43,130 nucleotides of DNA from positions 1 through 43,130 of the forward strand of contig CAITYU010000244.1 in assembly GCA_903896675.1 (NCBI GenBank), in the 5' to 3' direction. Source of the DNA: an uncultured Planctomycetaceae bacterium. GTDB lineage: Bacteria > Planctomycetota > Planctomycetia > Planctomycetales > Planctomycetaceae. A model generated the notes under the pieces. The model was given only the letters and a program-made list of their open reading frames with translations. It did no database searches and was not told the origin of the DNA. The number at the start of each line of letters is the position of its first letter. Position 1 is the stretch's first letter. Below are positions 34,759 to 43,130 of the stretch, piece after piece. Both the position numbers and the translations under genes were made by a program.

Positions 34759-36606
34759 ATGACGGTCGAAGCGCGTGATAGTTCTGCGGCTGATGCATTG
34801 CGTCCTGAGGTGCAGCGGATTATCGCTGCCGGTCGCAGTGGTGTTGTGCGCCGTGAGGGCCTGCAGCGATCGGTGTGGCTGCTGGGGCTGCTGTCGGCAG
34901 TGCTGCTGTGGTCTGCGTTTACTCCGCTGGAACTGTCTGCGGTGGCGTGGTTGGCGCTGTTGCCGTTGAGTCTGCTGCTGCGTCTCAGATCTTTGCCGCC
35001 CAAAACCTACGCAGTGCTGTGGTCTTGTGGGCTGTTGTGGGGCACGGCGACTCTGCAGTGGATGCGGCTTGGCCATCCGGCGATGTATGTGGCGATGTTG
35101 GCTCTGGCCGCGTGGATTGGGCTGACATTTCCTGTGTTTGTGCTGCTGGGACGTCGCGTGACGGCAGCGGGTCTGCCGGTGTGGCTGGCGGTTCCGGTGG
35201 TCTGGACGGTGCTGGAGTACGCCCGTGGTATGCTGCTGACCGGATTTGCGTGGTATTTTCTGGGGCATTCTCAGTATCGCTGGATTGGATTGATACAGAT
35301 TGCGGATGTGACTGGTGCGTGGGGTGTCAGTTTCGTCGTGGCCCTGTTCAGCGGTGTGCTGGTGCTGTATGTGCCGGCATCGCTGCTGCGTCGTTTGGGT
35401 CTTGATGTTTCACCCGGCGTGGAACCGGGGACGCGGGTTGTGGTACCGACGGCGATTGCAGCGGGGGTGCTGTGTTTGTGCCTCGTGTATGGTGCTGTAC
35501 GGGCTGAACGTCCGTCTGCATTTCCGCCTGGACCGGTGGTGTCACTGATTCAGGGGAATTTTACCCCGGAGCTGAAGCATGATGCTCAGTTGGTGCTGTC
35601 ACGATTTCGTGTGCACAACGTGCTGATGCAGTCGTCCATCAGACTGCAGCCGGATCTTGTGGTGTGGCCGGAGACGATGTTTCCGTGGCCGGAGCGAAGT
35701 GTGGCGGAGGGCGTGACGGACCAGCAGATTCTGGCCCAGGCTCCGCTGGATGTCCTCAGGGATTACGGAAACGAGTCATCTCTGCTGGTGGAGCCATTCA
35801 GGAATGGTGAAGTGCAGAAGAGTCTGTCGGGTCATTCGCAGGGTTTGGGGGCTGCGTTGATGATCGGACTGGAGGCACTGGTGGCGGACCACAACCGGAC
35901 TCGAGTTTTCAATTCGGCGGCTTTTGTGCGACCGGATGTCGGTTACGTGGGGCGTTACGACAAGATTCATCGGGTGGTATTTGGCGAGTACATACCACTG
36001 AAGGATCTTCTGCCGTGGCTGTCTGAATTGACTCCGTTTGGAGCGGGATTCGGGATTGATGCCGGGTCGGATGTGCGAATGTTTGAGTATGGTGGCTGGC
36101 GAATGTCTCCGCTGATTTGTTTCGAGGACACGGTGCCGGGTCTTGTGCGACGCATGGCCGCGCAGCGGGATGCCAACGGGGGTACCTGTGATCTGCTGGT
36201 CAATCTGACGAATGACGGCTGGTTTCGGGGCAGCAGTGAGCTGGACCAGCATTTGATTACGGCGGCATTTCGCTGCGTGGAGAACCGGGTACCGATGGTG
36301 CGATCGGTCAACGGCGGGATTTCGGCGTTCATTGACGGAGACGGACGGATTCGGGATCCGGGAGTCATTCAGGTGCTGCAGGAGCCACTGGAGGGGACTC
36401 GGCCCCAGTTGACCGACGTGCAGGGGCTTCGTGATCCTGCGACCGGCGCGTGGCGGCGGCAGTTTTCCGGGATCATCCATGGTCAGGTCCCGCTGGATCC
36501 TCGGACAGCCGTCTATACGAGGCTGGGGGATTGGTTGCCGCAGTTGTGTGTGGCGGTGACGGTGGTGCTGATGCTGGTGGGTCTGCGGCGGGCTCGGCGG
36601 GGCTGA
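34759..36606 (+). CDS. lnt: Apolipoprotein N-acyltransferase
   Basis: Lnt transfers a third acyl chain from phospholipid to the N-terminal Cys of lipoproteins in the inner membrane. The 615-residue protein has hydrophobic helices over residues 35-255 (for example W-L-L-G-L-L-S-A-V-L-L-W) and a nitrilase-fold domain after that. The catalytic triad is visible: Glu305 in W-P-E-T-M-F, Lys402 in Y-D-K-I-H-R-V-V-F-G-E-Y, and Cys454 in L-I-C-F-E-D. N-L-T-N-D-G-W-F and R-C-V-E-N-R-V-P-M-V-R-S-V-N-G-G complete the domain. The C-terminus returns to the membrane with one helix (L-C-V-A-V-T-V-V-L-M-L-V-G-L). It is about 100 residues longer than the E. coli enzyme. ATG at 34759 was chosen as the first Met of the frame. 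Confidence 0.94.
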   Translation: MTVEARDSSAADALRPEVQRIIAAGRSGVVRREGLQRSVWLLGLLSAVLLWSAFTPLELSAVAWLALLPLSLLLRLRSLPPKTYAVLWSCGLLWGTATLQWMRLGHPAMYVAMLALAAWIGLTFPVFVLLGRRVTAAGLPVWLAVPVVWTVLEYARGMLLTGFAWYFLGHSQYRWIGLIQIADVTGAWGVSFVVALFSGVLVLYVPASLLRRLGLDVSPGVEPGTRVVVPTAIAAGVLCLCLVYGAVRAERPSAFPPGPVVSLIQGNFTPELKHDAQLVLSRFRVHNVLMQSSIRLQPDLVVWPETMFPWPERSVAEGVTDQQILAQAPLDVLRDYGNESSLLVEPFRNGEVQKSLSGHSQGLGAALMIGLEALVADHNRTRVFNSAAFVRPDVGYVGRYDKIHRVVFGEYIPLKDLLPWLSELTPFGAGFGIDAGSDVRMFEYGGWRMSPLICFEDTVPGLVRRMAAQRDANGGTCDLLVNLTNDGWFRGSSELDQHLITAAFRCVENRVPMVRSVNGGISAFIDGDGRIRDPGVIQVLQEPLEGTRPQLTDVQGLRDPATGAWRRQFSGIIHGQVPLDPRTAVYTRLGDWLPQLCVAVTVVLMLVGLRRARRG

Positions 36607-36676
36607 GCTTTTTGAAGCAAAAAATGGGTGTTCTCCTGAAGTTTGGGGGCACCGAACCAGTGCTCGGTGGTTCCCG

Positions 36677-36785
36677 CTGGGAGGGCGAGCTTCCCGCCGA
36701 GCCGGCAAACCTGGGAGGGCGAGGCTCCTGCCGAGCCGTGGGATTCAGGTGCCTTGCAAGCCGTTCGGCTCAGCCGGAGCTTCGC
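36677..36785. repeat. Composite intergenic repeat, copy 2 (block 1 duplicated)
   Basis: Block 1 occurs twice, at 36677-36705 and 36711-36738, and block 2 once, at 36764-36785. Compared with 7658-7731, block 2 matches at 20 of 22 bases, and block 1 of the second unit starts 53 bases before block 2 (52 in copy 1). The duplicated block suggests local expansion. Confidence 0.85.
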
Positions 36786-36888
36786 CCTGACGAAGGGAGA
36801 AAAACCTGAGGCCGGAAACCATGTTTTCGGGGTTGTTTCAGTTCTGCCTGGACCACTCTCTGTCAACACCCGTGGCGATGCAAGTTGA

Positions 36889-36926
36889 TCAAAAGAAAAG
36901 GGCTCAGGCTGTGCTGCCTGAGCCCT
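36889..36926 (-). terminator. Rho-independent terminator for the Hsp70 gene
   Basis: On the minus strand AGGGCTCAGGC and GCCTGAGCCCT form a perfect 11-base-pair stem with a six-base loop (36899-36926), followed by TTTCTTTTGA. It lies 29 bases past the Hsp70 stop codon. It may also act for lnt read-through from the other side. Confidence 0.92.
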
Positions 36927-36955
36927 GCGAATTCAGCCACGGGCCGAGTGGGGCA

Positions 36956-38533
36956 TCATTCCACTTCGTACTCGTTCTGCAGTACGGTCAGGGCATCTGT
37001 GATCTGTCCTTCGTTCATGCCACCGGATCGTACGATCTCTGTGCTGGCCTGGTTGTTACCGGTCAGTTCCTTTGCAGACGCGTTGATCCGGCCGGCGGAG
37101 TCGTAGGCGTAGGTGATTTCGATCGGAGAGCCTTTTGGCAGGTTGGATGGCAGGTTGAAGACGCGGAAGTCACCGATCATTTCGCAGGCTGCCGGATCGA
37201 TGGCGTCGCCTTCGAGGATTTCCACGTGAATCCGCTGCTGCCCTTCGGTGTTGGTACCGAATTTCTGCCGCACATTGTGCGGCACGGGGGTATTGCGAGG
37301 GATCATGATGTGGTTGATTTTGCGACTGCGGTCCTTCGGGTCGGTGATTTTGATGCCGAGGGAGTGTGAGTTGACGTCGCTGGTGCGGACCGATTTGAGC
37401 CGCTTTTGCAGGGCATCCACAACACCGCTGGAATTCACGCCATGGCGAGCCTGCAGAATGGCGGCGTGGATAGCGGCGCCCTCAGCAACTGCCCGTTCGG
37501 GCTTCAGAGCTCGTGAAGGTTCTTTCCGGCAGACTTCGCGCAGCATCTGTTCAACCACTGGCATGTAGGTTGAACCACCGACAAGCACGATTTCATCGAG
37601 TTGTCCCGGTCCGATACCGGCCTGTTGAAGCACCAGTTCGGTGGTGTCCTTGGTTCGCTGCAGCAGGTCTGCCGTCATGCGTTCGAAGTCGTTTCGGGAA
37701 ACGGAAACCGACAGAGTGTTTCCCTTATAATAGACTGATATGGGGACCTGCATTTTGGTGCTGAGGTCGCGTTTGGCGTCTTCGGCTTCCTGCTGGAAGT
37801 TGCGGAGAGCTTCCGGATCTTCGCTGGGATCGGCATTGAACTTGCGGCGGAACTGTTCGACGAGGTGGTCAGACAGGCGTTTACTCCAGTCGAGACCTCC
37901 CAGCATCACGTCACCGTCGGTGGCCAGCACGCGGAAGTTGGTGGGGGTATAGCGAACGACTGTGACGTCGAATGTACCGCCACCAAGGTCGTACACCATG
38001 ATGGTTTTTTCGTCGGCCTTGATGTCGGTGCGACCGAAATCGCCTTTGCTCCATGCGTAGGCGAGCGTCGCGGCGGTTGGTTCATTGATAATGTCGATGA
38101 CATTCAGGCCGGCAATCTTGCCGGCATCCTGGGTGGCTTTGCGGCGAACGTCGTTGAAGTAGTAGGGGACGGTAATCACCGCATTGGCGATGGGTCCGAT
38201 GATCTTCTCGGCGTCCTGCTTCATCTTTTTGAGGATGAGGGCAGAGATGAATTCGGGAGTCAATCGTTTGTTCTGGTAGACGACAGAATAGTTTTTGTTG
38301 CCCATTTCGCGTTTGATGGCTTCCACGATGGACGAGGGATCGGCCACGGAAATGCGTTCGAACGATGGTCCCACGACAACTTTGTCTTCGTCGAGGAGGA
38401 CGACCGAGGGGGTAATTTCCCGACCATCGGCGTTGGAAATGACAGTGGGGTTGCCGTCTTTGTCCAGCATGGCGATGGCGCTGAACGTGGTGCCAAGGTC
38501 GATGCCGACGGTATTTCCTTCGAGAAACTTCAT
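36956..38533 (-). CDS. Hsp70 (DnaK-like) chaperone lacking the lid
   Basis: This 525-residue protein starts at ATG 38533 (GAGGG upstream). The nucleotide-binding domain is complete: V-G-I-D-L-G-T-T-F-S-A-I-A (9-21), V-P-Y-Y-F-N-D-V-R-R-K-A-T, I-N-E-P-T-A-A-T-L-A-Y, I-M-V-Y-D-L-G-G-G-T-F-D-V-T and V-L-V-G-G-S-T-Y-M-P. The substrate-binding beta domain follows (S-L-G-I-K-I, I-P-R-N-T-P-V-P), but the protein ends soon after E-I-T-Y-A-Y-D-S-A-G-R-I-N-A-S-A, so the roughly 100-residue helical lid of DnaK is nearly absent. A DnaK-like variant with weak substrate retention is likely. No dnaJ or grpE is adjacent, and no CIRCE element was seen. It is a second Hsp70, not the canonical DnaK (inference). 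Confidence 0.9.
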   Translation of the reverse strand: MKFLEGNTVGIDLGTTFSAIAMLDKDGNPTVISNADGREITPSVVLLDEDKVVVGPSFERISVADPSSIVEAIKREMGNKNYSVVYQNKRLTPEFISALILKKMKQDAEKIIGPIANAVITVPYYFNDVRRKATQDAGKIAGLNVIDIINEPTAATLAYAWSKGDFGRTDIKADEKTIMVYDLGGGTFDVTVVRYTPTNFRVLATDGDVMLGGLDWSKRLSDHLVEQFRRKFNADPSEDPEALRNFQQEAEDAKRDLSTKMQVPISVYYKGNTLSVSVSRNDFERMTADLLQRTKDTTELVLQQAGIGPGQLDEIVLVGGSTYMPVVEQMLREVCRKEPSRALKPERAVAEGAAIHAAILQARHGVNSSGVVDALQKRLKSVRTSDVNSHSLGIKITDPKDRSRKINHIMIPRNTPVPHNVRQKFGTNTEGQQRIHVEILEGDAIDPAACEMIGDFRVFNLPSNLPKGSPIEITYAYDSAGRINASAKELTGNNQASTEIVRSGGMNEGQITDALTVLQNEYEVE

Positions 38534-38842
38534 TTCATCCCTCAGATCTGTAGTAAACCTGCACCAGCAGTGGTGATTCGTCCGGGAATTGTCGGAACCG
38601 GTCTGCCCGACGCTCCAGTTTCCTATTCTGGCATTGAAAATGTGGTTATTCAAGCGGGAGAACGGGTGAATTAGCGCGACCGGGCAAGGGAGAGGGGGGA
38701 TTTGGGGGGCGATTCGGGCTGTGCGGTCGAGAATTCCGGGGGCGAACTGACCTGTGGCGACGGGTGCTCGCTTGCGTCGAACCGTCGGACGCGTGAGGAT
38801 GCCGTCGTACGATTCAAGTGTCAGTTGGGAGGGTCAGGGGAC
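38534..38842. other. Divergent spacer between Hsp70 and sulfatase genes
   Basis: These 309 bases contain the candidate Hsp70 promoter on the minus side. The sulfatase frame is open back to 38702 but that upstream part lacks homology and precedes the signal peptide, so I treat it as leader sequence. Nothing else was recognised. Confidence 0.6.
38625..38653 (-). promoter_or_regulatory. Candidate promoter for the Hsp70 gene
   Basis: On the minus strand TTGAAT (38653-38648) and CAGAAT (38630-38625) are 17 bases apart, about 90 bases before the start codon. Each matches four of six consensus bases. Confidence 0.3.
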
Positions 38843-40291
38843 GTGTGGCAGTCTTTGAAAGTCGTTTTTTTGCTCAGTTTTCTGGCCTCGGGTGTGGTTT
38901 GGTCGCCGTCGGCCATGGCCCAGGTGGATCAGCCGACGGTGGTGCCGGGTGACAGTCGTGGGCCGTCGATTATTCTGATTCTGGCTGACGATCTGGGGTA
39001 TGGTGAACTGGGTTGCTACGGGCAGCAGTTGATTCAGACGCCTCGACTGGACCAGATGGCGGCGGAAGGTCTGCGATTCACGCGATTTTATTCCGGGGCG
39101 ACGGTGTGTGCTCCGTCGCGCAGCGTTCTGATGACCGGGCAGCATCACGGTCACACTCGAGTCCGCGGAAATGCGGGTGCGGCGAACCCGTCAGCACAGG
39201 CCTTGCGGCCTGAGGATCTGACGCTGGCGGAATTGCTGCGTTCGGTCGGTTATCGCACAGCACTTTTTGGTAAGTGGGGTCTGGGCGACGTGGGAGCGGC
39301 GGAATCCGGATTGCCCGGTCGACAGGGTTTTGATGAATTCTTTGGTTATCTGAACCAAATGCATGCTCACAATCACTTCCCGGCTTTTTTGTGGCAGAAT
39401 GAGCAGCGGGTGCTGCTGCGAAACACTGTGCATGCCGTGGGAACCGCGGGTGCTGGTTATGCGACTGAAGCGGTGGAATATGCGGATGATCTGTTCACGG
39501 AACGCAGTCTGCAGTTTGTTCGTGAACAGCGCGAGCGGCCATTTTTTCTGTTCCTGAGTCTGGTGACTCCGCACGCCAACAACGAGCGGACGCGGGAGCA
39601 GGGAAACGGGGCTCACGTTCCGGATTTCGGCCCTTACGCAGATCGCGACTGGTCAGAGCAGGATCGGGGCCACGCCGCGATGATTACTCGCCTCGATGCT
39701 CATGTGGGGCGTCTGCTGGACGAACTTCGAGTGCTGGGGCTGGCGGAGCGGACGCTGGTCTTATTTTCCAGTGATAATGGGCCCCATAACGAAAGCGGGC
39801 ACAATCCGTCGCGTTTCAGGCCAGCGGGTCCCTTCAGCGGCATGAAACGCAGCCTCACGGATGGCGGGATTCGGGTACCATTTCTGGCCTGGTGGCCGGG
39901 TACGATCGCAGCGGGTGGTGTCAGCGAGCATGTGGGGTATGCTGGTGATGTGCTGGCTACGGCGGCTGAGCTGGCTGACTGCCCTGCCCCGTCGCCAACG
40001 GATTCGCTCAGTCTGGTGCCGATATTTCGTGGTCAGCCCGAGCGTGCGGGGCAGCACGAGTTTCTGTACTGGGAATTTCACGAGGGAGGTTTTCGGCAGG
40101 CCTGTCTGTACCAGCAGCGATGGAAGGCCATTCGCCGACTGGGCGGTGTGGCGCAGTTGTTCGATACGCAGATTGATGTGGGTGAAAAGACCGATGTGGC
40201 GGCGCAGCATCCGAACATTCTGGCGCGGGTGACCGACTATCTGAACGGGGCTCGCAGTGAATCCTCGGACTGGGTACCTCGAGCAAAGTAA
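38843..40291 (+). CDS. Exported type I sulfatase (arylsulfatase family)
   Basis: I start this 482-residue protein at GTG 38843, right before a signal peptide (K-V-V-F-L-L-S-F-L-A-S-G-V-V-W; cleaved after A-M-A-Q). The active site C89-A-P-S-R93 is the CxPSR motif in which Cys becomes formylglycine. L-A-D-D-L-G-Y-G-E-L-G-C-Y-G supplies the Ca-binding Asp pair (49-50), and F-S-S-D-N-G-P-H with later G-M-K-R-S-L-T-D-G-G-I-R-V-P complete the site. Close relatives hydrolyse sulfate esters of polysaccharides, a common planctomycete trait. The protein needs a maturation enzyme (FGE or anSME); none is in the window, since the FGE-like domain of the giant kinase lacks the catalytic Cys residues. The substrate is unknown. 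Confidence 0.95.
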   Translation: MWQSLKVVFLLSFLASGVVWSPSAMAQVDQPTVVPGDSRGPSIILILADDLGYGELGCYGQQLIQTPRLDQMAAEGLRFTRFYSGATVCAPSRSVLMTGQHHGHTRVRGNAGAANPSAQALRPEDLTLAELLRSVGYRTALFGKWGLGDVGAAESGLPGRQGFDEFFGYLNQMHAHNHFPAFLWQNEQRVLLRNTVHAVGTAGAGYATEAVEYADDLFTERSLQFVREQRERPFFLFLSLVTPHANNERTREQGNGAHVPDFGPYADRDWSEQDRGHAAMITRLDAHVGRLLDELRVLGLAERTLVLFSSDNGPHNESGHNPSRFRPAGPFSGMKRSLTDGGIRVPFLAWWPGTIAAGGVSEHVGYAGDVLATAAELADCPAPSPTDSLSLVPIFRGQPERAGQHEFLYWEFHEGGFRQACLYQQRWKAIRRLGGVAQLFDTQIDVGEKTDVAAQHPNILARVTDYLNGARSESSDWVPRAK

Positions 40292-40318
40292 TTGAGCTGT
40301 CGGACCGTGAGTTCAGGA

Positions 40319-40651
40319 TCAGGCTGCGACCAGGTAGACCAGCAGGGCAGTTTGTCCGGAGGCAATGGAACCTGAGACAGTGAAGGTGAATTTCAGGTTT
40401 CGCAGAAACATCCAGAACAGCAGCAGCAGAACCATCAGCGTTCCGGCGGCTTTGAACTGCAGGAACAGCCAGACTTCGCCCGAAGCCACTTCGATCAGCC
40501 AGAGGCCAATCGGGTTTTGCTCGGTTTCCAGCATCACTTCGCGGAATCGCAGCGTGAGCCAGCAGTCGTAGGCTGAGACGGCAGCGATCAGTACCTGGAA
40601 GAAGGGGAACCACAGTTTCCAGCGACGGATTTCGTCAAGGACAAGTTGCAT
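40319..40651 (-). CDS. Small integral membrane protein of unknown function
   Basis: A 110-residue protein at ATG 40651 with a GAGGAAA ribosome site. Three hydrophobic segments are visible: about 15-33 (F-P-F-F-Q-V-L-I-A-A-V-S-A), 60-88 (L-F-L-Q-F-K-A-A-G-T-L-M-V-L-L-L-L-F-W-M) and 90-110. The first loop has T-E-Q-N-P-I-G-L-W-L, a motif that recurs in small planctomycete membrane proteins in my memory, without a known role. The gene converges on the sulfatase with a 27-base gap. Confidence 0.8.
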   Translation of the reverse strand: MQLVLDEIRRWKLWFPFFQVLIAAVSAYDCWLTLRFREVMLETEQNPIGLWLIEVASGEVWLFLQFKAAGTLMVLLLLFWMFLRNLKFTFTVSGSIASGQTALLVYLVAA

Positions 40652-41172
40652 GTTTCAGATTTCCTCGGGGCTCAGACTTCCCTGACTGCAGTCGGCAGGA
40701 ATTGAGCAGTTGGCAGCGGTGGCACTGCGGTGCTCTGTTTGTGTCTCTTCAGGCAAACGCCGGACCATTTCCGCGATTTGCGATGGGTTGCGATCGAGAA
40801 CACCGGTGATGGGATGCGACGGGCACATTCTGCTGGAATGCGTGTGTCGTGGTTGCCATGTTCGTGAGCAGGGTTGCTGTGTGACCGGGCGGTCGGTGGT
40901 GCTGCTGGTGGTGCTGAGCGACAGGGAGGTTGGCGAGCGTGTCTTCGGCCGGCTCGTGCGGTGCGCGGAATCCGGGCGAGTTTGCCGTGAGAACAGACAG
41001 TCGGGGCCTGAATGCTGGCGATCAGGCTTCGGGCTGGTCTGGAAAGCGGTGACGAGGCCATCAAACGGGGGCTCTGAGGTTGTCAGGGGCAGGCAGTCAC
41101 CGCTATGCTCTGCCGGTCATCCGGTGGCTGATGCCGGGGGTGTTGCACTCTTTGTCGAGTTGGGGAAGTGTC
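40652..41172. other. Gene-free spacer before the peptide transporter
   Basis: In these 521 bases open frames exist on both strands (40672-41064 minus and 40710-41189 plus), but their translations are Arg/Pro- or Cys/Gly-rich without domain-like pattern and the plus frame overlaps the transporter start. I see no RNA gene. A promoter for the transporter lies at 41080-41109. Confidence 0.6.
41080..41109 (+). promoter_or_regulatory. Candidate promoter for the peptide transporter
   Basis: TTGTCA (41080-41085) and TATGCT (41104-41109) are 18 bases apart, matching five and four of six sigma-70 bases; the ATG is 63 bases downstream. Confidence 0.45.
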
Positions 41173-43130
41173 ATGCATATGGGAACTGAGGCTGCTGCGT
41201 CTCCTGTGGGGAATTCGCCGCAGCTGCTGGGGCATCCGACAGGGTTGTTCAACCTGTTTTTTGCCGAGATGTGGGAACGTTTTTCCTACTACGGCATGCG
41301 GGCGCTGCTGATCTTTTACATGACCAAGGACTTCCTGAAGTTCAGCGACAGTCAGGCTTACACGGTTTACGGGGCTTACACCGCTCTGGTCTACATGACT
41401 CCGTTCATCGGAGGTTTACTGGCGGACCGTCTGCTGGGTCAGCGACTGGCGGTGATTCTGGGTGGTATTCTGATGGCGGCTGGTCACCTGCTGATGGGCA
41501 TCAGCAATGAGAAGGCCTTCTATTTTGCGTTGGCGCTGGTGATCATAGGGAACGGTTTTTTCAAACCGAACATCTCCACGATTGTGGGAACCCTGTATCC
41601 TGCCGGCAGCCCTCGACGGGATGCCGGATACACGATTTTCTACATGGGAGTGAACATGGGGGCTGCCATGAGCCCTCTGCTGTGTGGTTACATTGGTGAG
41701 AACTACGGCTGGCATTATGGTTTTGGTCTGGCGACGATTGGGATGATGGTGGGTCTGGCGGTGTTCATCATGCCGAACCTGGTGACGCAGTTGATGATTG
41801 CCGTGGGTGCGGCGGCGGCGGTGGTGGCCCTGCTGGTGTATCGTCCCAGCGACCCGGCAGCGATTGCCCTGAACGCATTTGTTGCGGTTTGTCTGGCCGT
41901 AGCTGCCGGAGTTTCCATCGTGGCGCTTGGCCGTGGTGGATTGCCGCAGACTGCTGGTACTCTGAAATCCGGTCCGGTGTCAAAGGAAATGCTGCTGATG
42001 GTACTTGGTGGTGTGGCCGTGGCGATTCCTGTCGTGGCAATGTTCGTGTCGGGATTCAAACTGGTGTTTCCCGAGCCGCTGCAGTTGGTGTCTGCAGAGA
42101 CGGTGAAGCAGGTGGAAACCTCGCAGATACCGGGAGCGGCAGTTTTGTCGATCTTTCTGGCTGAGGTGAGTAAGCCGGCGGGTCTGTTACTGATCCTGAC
42201 TGGCGTGATCGCCTTTGGTTCTCTGATTCTGCAGACGCTGACGATGGAGCGGATAGCCCGCCATCGCATGCTGGTCGTATTGACTCTGACGTTTTTCTCA
42301 ATGCTGTTCTGGTCCTTCTTTGAGCAGGCGGGCAGCAGCCTGAACAATTTTGCGGATCGGAATGTGGATCGCGTAGCGGAAGTAGATCGGCTGATTGCTG
42401 AGTCTGATATCGGGACGGTGATTCAACTGCAGCCGACTCAGGAGCAGCTGGGTTACACGAACGGCACAACCCTGTTTACTATGGACCAACTGGACAAGCT
42501 GCGGGCAGACGAAGCAGCGAAGGGTGATCAGGCGAACTTCAACTTCACCATTGACTGGACCGTGGCGGCGGACAACGTGGGGATGGGTGTGACAGCCCGG
42601 GATGGTGAGCTGGCGGCCAGCACATTCCAGTCAGTGAATGCAGTCTGCATTCTGATTTTCGGCCTGGTCTTCACCTGGATCTGGTCAACGCTGGGAGCGC
42701 GGGGGCTTGACCCGTCTCCGCCGGTGAAGTTTGCCCTCGGGCTGATTCAGGTCGGGCTTGGATTCGGTGCATTCTGGTATGGTGCCGTGCAGCATGATGC
42801 GCGGGGCATGGTGGGTGTGTCATGGCTGCTGTTGGGGTATGTGCTGCATACGACAGGCGAGCTGTGTCTGTCACCGGTGGGGCTGTCGATGATTGCGCGG
42901 TTGTCACCGAAAGTGCTGGTCAGTACGGTGATGGGTGCATGGTATCTGGCTACGGCATTCTCGCAGTATCTGGCGGCCATGGTTTCTCAGTTGACGGGCA
43001 GTGAGCATGGTGGTTCTGCGGAGCCGGGCATTCCGGCACCTTTGCAGACTGTGATGGTCTACGGGGATGTATTTCTCCAGATTATGCTGTTCGCGGTGGG
43101 ATCGGGTCTGATCTGTCTGGTGCTGTCACC
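41173..43130 (+). CDS. POT-family peptide MFS transporter (3' end cut by window)
   Basis: Open from ATG 41173 (or 41179) to the window end, 652 codons. GGGGAAG lies at 41162-41168. The proton-coupled oligopeptide transporter marks are E-M-W-E-R-F-S-Y-Y-G (ExxERFxYYG on helix 1), the conserved G-G-L-L-A-D-R-L-L-G loop, G-N-G-F-F-K-P-N-I-S-T and F-Y-M-G-V-N-M-G-A (PTR2 signature). These transporters import di- and tripeptides with protons. The protein is larger than the usual 450-500 residues: about 390-486 holds a hydrophilic insert with D-R-N-V-D-R-V-A-E-V-D-R and T-I-D-W-T-V-A-A-D-N, between hydrophobic helices. Such long loops are seen in some POT members. The last helices and stop codon lie outside the window. 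Confidence 0.93.
   Translation, partial: MHMGTEAAASPVGNSPQLLGHPTGLFNLFFAEMWERFSYYGMRALLIFYMTKDFLKFSDSQAYTVYGAYTALVYMTPFIGGLLADRLLGQRLAVILGGILMAAGHLLMGISNEKAFYFALALVIIGNGFFKPNISTIVGTLYPAGSPRRDAGYTIFYMGVNMGAAMSPLLCGYIGENYGWHYGFGLATIGMMVGLAVFIMPNLVTQLMIAVGAAAAVVALLVYRPSDPAAIALNAFVAVCLAVAAGVSIVALGRGGLPQTAGTLKSGPVSKEMLLMVLGGVAVAIPVVAMFVSGFKLVFPEPLQLVSAETVKQVETSQIPGAAVLSIFLAEVSKPAGLLLILTGVIAFGSLILQTLTMERIARHRMLVVLTLTFFSMLFWSFFEQAGSSLNNFADRNVDRVAEVDRLIAESDIGTVIQLQPTQEQLGYTNGTTLFTMDQLDKLRADEAAKGDQANFNFTIDWTVAADNVGMGVTARDGELAASTFQSVNAVCILIFGLVFTWIWSTLGARGLDPSPPVKFALGLIQVGLGFGAFWYGAVQHDARGMVGVSWLLLGYVLHTTGELCLSPVGLSMIARLSPKVLVSTVMGAWYLATAFSQYLAAMVSQLTGSEHGGSAEPGIPAPLQTVMVYGDVFLQIMLFAVGSGLICLVLS

Larger units (their letters stand above)
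36607..36955. other. Gene-free spacer between lnt and the Hsp70 gene
   Basis: These 349 bases between convergent genes hold the composite repeat (36677-36785) and the Hsp70 terminator (36899-36926). The remaining sequence has no convincing ORF. Confidence 0.7.

Noticed and set aside
40710-41189. 159-codon plus-strand frame before the transporter
   Set aside because: Cys/Gly/Arg-rich translation without pattern, and it overlaps the promoter and start of the transporter.

Overview
The window most likely comes from a planctomycete (Planctomycetota, order Planctomycetales). The sequence shows several family signatures of that phylum: a PSCyt1/DUF1549/DUF1553 protein with its DUF1501 partner, an ASPIC/UnbV FG-GAP protein coupled to a TPR protein, a CxPSR sulfatase, and a 2066-residue Hanks kinase fused to an nSTAND NTPase, helical repeats and an FGE-sulfatase-like domain. 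Shine-Dalgarno sites are often weak and GTG starts are common. No rRNA, tRNA, CRISPR array, transposase, integrase or phage gene was seen. No genus is assigned.

Layout. Positions 1-3178 (minus) hold purQ, an overlapping secreted Ca-dependent phospholipase C-like protein, an SDR oxidoreductase whose catalytic Lys is Met, and the first 34 codons of a probable ATPase. Positions 3467-7484 (plus) hold a small beta-domain protein with four S-P-L-D-K-I-R-A motifs and a strong terminator, larC with a long His-Asp-His-Ser tail, a receiver-like small protein, and a secreted di-haem cytochrome c peroxidase with its terminator. The giant kinase gene fills 7908-14108 and is followed by a 55-codon ORF resembling the end of a CysA-type ABC ATPase. 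A minus-strand block (23607 to 14505) holds the DUF1549/DUF1553 cytochrome, DUF1501 protein, a large secreted protein of unknown function and oleate hydratase. An AAA+/DUF4143 ATPase (23765-24916) has a duplicated operator-like element in front of it.

From 25286 the plus strand carries the TPR and ASPIC/UnbV pair, a heptamer satellite, sthA and a secreted Ser/Gly-rich BON-like protein. An orphan Lhr-type helicase (minus) lies divergent from metK, followed by lnt. A lid-less Hsp70 (minus) is divergent from an exported sulfatase. A small membrane protein and a POT peptide transporter, cut by the window end, finish the region.

Working together: core metabolism (purQ, metK, sthA, lnt) is interleaved with envelope and secreted functions (c-type cytochromes, sulfatase, DUF1501/DUF1549 pair, phospholipase). 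The least explained parts are the giant kinase-STAND protein, the DUF4143 gene with its direct-repeat pair, the S-P-L-D-K-I-R-A protein and a composite intergenic repeat seen downstream of two unrelated genes. None is proved here to be a new system.
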